From NCBI RefSeq assembly GCF_943373825.1, contig NZ_CALSBP010000002.1, positions 1,229,501 through 1,293,500 on the forward strand: a stretch of 64,000 nucleotides of DNA, written 5' to 3'. The position numbers and the translations under genes are program-made. Origin of the DNA: Aquimarina spinulae. Lineage in GTDB: Bacteria > Bacteroidota > Bacteroidia > Flavobacteriales > Flavobacteriaceae. Under the pieces are notes generated by a model. The model was not told where the DNA came from, did no database searches, and saw only the letters and a program-made list of their open reading frames with translations. Within the stretch, counting starts at the first letter, position 1, and each line of letters opens with the position of its first letter. Positions 62,553-64,000 of the stretch are shown here, piece by piece.

Positions 62553-64000
62553 ATGCTCAAAAATACATTTAGATTGCTTCTATGTATAGTCGTAATCACT
62601 ACTAGTGGTTGTTCTGTTCTTCAACCCAAAAAAGGAAAAACCCCTACGGCCAATGCCAAAAAACCAGGTAAAGACAAAGATACGATTAAGCCGTATAGCG
62701 AAGTCATTACCGAAAAGGCCAAAACCGACAAAGGTTTATTTACCGTTCATAATATAGACAGTAAATACTATTATGAAATTCCGGATTCGTTGTTTAATCG
62801 AGAGATGCTTATGGTAACGCGTATTGCCAAAACCGCTACAGGAATTGGTTTTGGTGGTGGAAAACAAAACACCCAGGTATTACGCTGGCAACGAAAAAAC
62901 AAGCAGATATTACTTCGCGTTGTATCCCATCAGATCTTCGCTTCAGATTCTTTACCGATTCATGAAGCTGTAGAGAATTCTAATTTCGAACCGGTATTAT
63001 ATGCATTTCCGATTAAAGCATTTTATAAAGATTCTACTAATGCCGTAAAGAATGCAACGGTGATCGAGGTTACCGATCTGTTTAAAAAAGACGTAAAACC
63101 TCTAGGATTTCCTGGTAGTAGACGAAAACAGTATAAGATTTCAAAGTTAGATGCCGCCCGATCGTATATCGATACAATAAGAAGCTACCCACTAAATATC
63201 GAAACCCGTCATGTAAAAACGTATAGTGCTGCCGAACCACCTTCTAATGCCAGTACAGAGTCTATCTCATTAGAAATGAGTAATTCTATGATTCTGCTTC
63301 CTAAAACCCCTATGAGACGTCGATATTTTGATCAGCGAGTAGGATGGTTTGCCCGTGGACAAACGGATTATGGATTAGAAGCACAAGAAAGTAAAACAGT
63401 ACGTTATCTGGATCGATGGAGATTAGAGGTAAAAGATGAAGATCTAGCAAAATTTAAACGAGGAGAACTGGTAGTGCCCAAAAAGCAAATCGTATACTAT
63501 ATTGACCGCGCGACCCCCAAAAAATGGAGAACATATATTAAGCAAGGGATCGAAGACTGGCAGGTTGCCTTCGAACAGGCTGGGTTTAAAGAGGCTATTA
63601 TCGCCAAAGATCCTCCTACAGAAGAAGAAGATCCTGATTGGAGCCCAGAAGATGTGCGCTACTCTGTAGTGCGCTACCTGGCCTCTCCAATCCCTAATGC
63701 CAACGGGCCTCATGTAAGTGATCCCAGGTCGGGAGAGATTCTGGAGAGTGATATCAACTGGTATCATAATGTAATGACTTTATTGCGCAATTGGTTTTTT
63801 GTACAAACCGCAGCAATCAATCCAGAAGCGCAGAATGTTGCTTTTAAGGATGAAGTGATGGGAAGATTAATTCGGTTTGTATCTGCTCACGAGGTAGGTC
63901 ACACCCTGGGGTTACCACATAATATGGGAAGTAGTGTTGCTTATCCTGTAGAATCTCTAAGAGATCCTGTTTTCACTAAGAAATACGGTACAGCGCCATC
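62553..64000 (+). CDS. zinc metalloprotease (DUF5117/DUF4953 type), partial
   Basis: An ATG at 62553 opens a frame that stays open to the window end, so only the first ~482 residues are seen. It starts with a lipoprotein signal (LLLCIVVITTSGC). The region EIPDSLFNREMLMVTRIAKTATGIGFGGGK is typical of the DUF5117 N-terminal domain. HEVGHTLGLPHN near residues 447-458 is an HExxHxxGxxH zinc site, as in M10/M43-like DUF4953 metalloproteases. Family members are usually over 800 residues, so about half the gene is missing here. It probably sits in the envelope. Confidence 0.9.
   Translation, partial: MLKNTFRLLLCIVVITTSGCSVLQPKKGKTPTANAKKPGKDKDTIKPYSEVITEKAKTDKGLFTVHNIDSKYYYEIPDSLFNREMLMVTRIAKTATGIGFGGGKQNTQVLRWQRKNKQILLRVVSHQIFASDSLPIHEAVENSNFEPVLYAFPIKAFYKDSTNAVKNATVIEVTDLFKKDVKPLGFPGSRRKQYKISKLDAARSYIDTIRSYPLNIETRHVKTYSAAEPPSNASTESISLEMSNSMILLPKTPMRRRYFDQRVGWFARGQTDYGLEAQESKTVRYLDRWRLEVKDEDLAKFKRGELVVPKKQIVYYIDRATPKKWRTYIKQGIEDWQVAFEQAGFKEAIIAKDPPTEEEDPDWSPEDVRYSVVRYLASPIPNANGPHVSDPRSGEILESDINWYHNVMTLLRNWFFVQTAAINPEAQNVAFKDEVMGRLIRFVSAHEVGHTLGLPHNMGSSVAYPVESLRDPVFTKKYGTAP

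Overview
The window is AT-rich, compactly coded and typical of a marine Flavobacteriaceae (Bacteroidota) chromosome. The supporting signs are a secreted metalloprotease ending in a type IX secretion (T9SS) type A sorting domain, a Porin_10-type porin, many short lipoprotein signals, weak Shine-Dalgarno signals and several TAnnTTTG promoter boxes. An Aquimarina-like genus would fit, but this cannot be proved from sequence alone. No rRNA, tRNA, CRISPR array, transposase or integrase is visible.

Layout. 0-3 kb: a membrane-bound AraC regulator and three small accessory membrane/secreted proteins on the minus strand. 3-20 kb: mostly core or conserved genes, namely a porin, rnhB, a beta-propeller-like lipoprotein, the T9SS metalloprotease, lipB, an S41 peptidase, a YqaE/Pmp3 peptide, a membrane-tethered LuxR-type regulator and a DUF1573 lipoprotein. 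20-28 kb: unrelated single genes (thioredoxin-like, alpha/beta hydrolase plus AraC, DUF2019-like, S41 peptidase, SUFU-domain protein), several separated by copies of one ~90-bp intergenic repeat. 28-39 kb: lysS, a secreted protein, a tiny double-glycine-leader peptide gene, a SPOR protein, a GDYXXLXY/DUF2157 membrane pair, a YiaA-like protein, a large helical protein and an AraC regulator.

39-62 kb is accessory. It holds an S41 peptidase, an HExxH protein, a DnaJ-DUF805 fusion, a large NACHT NTPase whose flanking spacers carry 58-bp near-identical direct repeats, a DUF6602 nuclease-like protein, a DUF3644 protein, a coiled-coil membrane protein and a GIY-YIG nuclease sitting in dispersed repeats. 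It ends with a run of single-gene units, all on the plus strand: EreA-like, class A beta-lactamase, VOC, two secreted unknowns, DUF4287/DUF5655, an LTD-like protein, and an AraC regulator followed by a serine hydrolase. Most gaps in this run carry variants of one mosaic palindromic spacer that often ends in a GTTGGCAAC-like core just before the next start codon. This integron-like (but not canonical attC) architecture is the most striking feature of the window. A zinc metalloprotease gene runs off the right end.

Functionally, the core genes serve lipoylation, translation, RNA removal and outer-membrane functions. The accessory part looks like a collection of stress, antibiotic-resistance-like, immunity-like and candidate phage-defence genes gathered one at a time.
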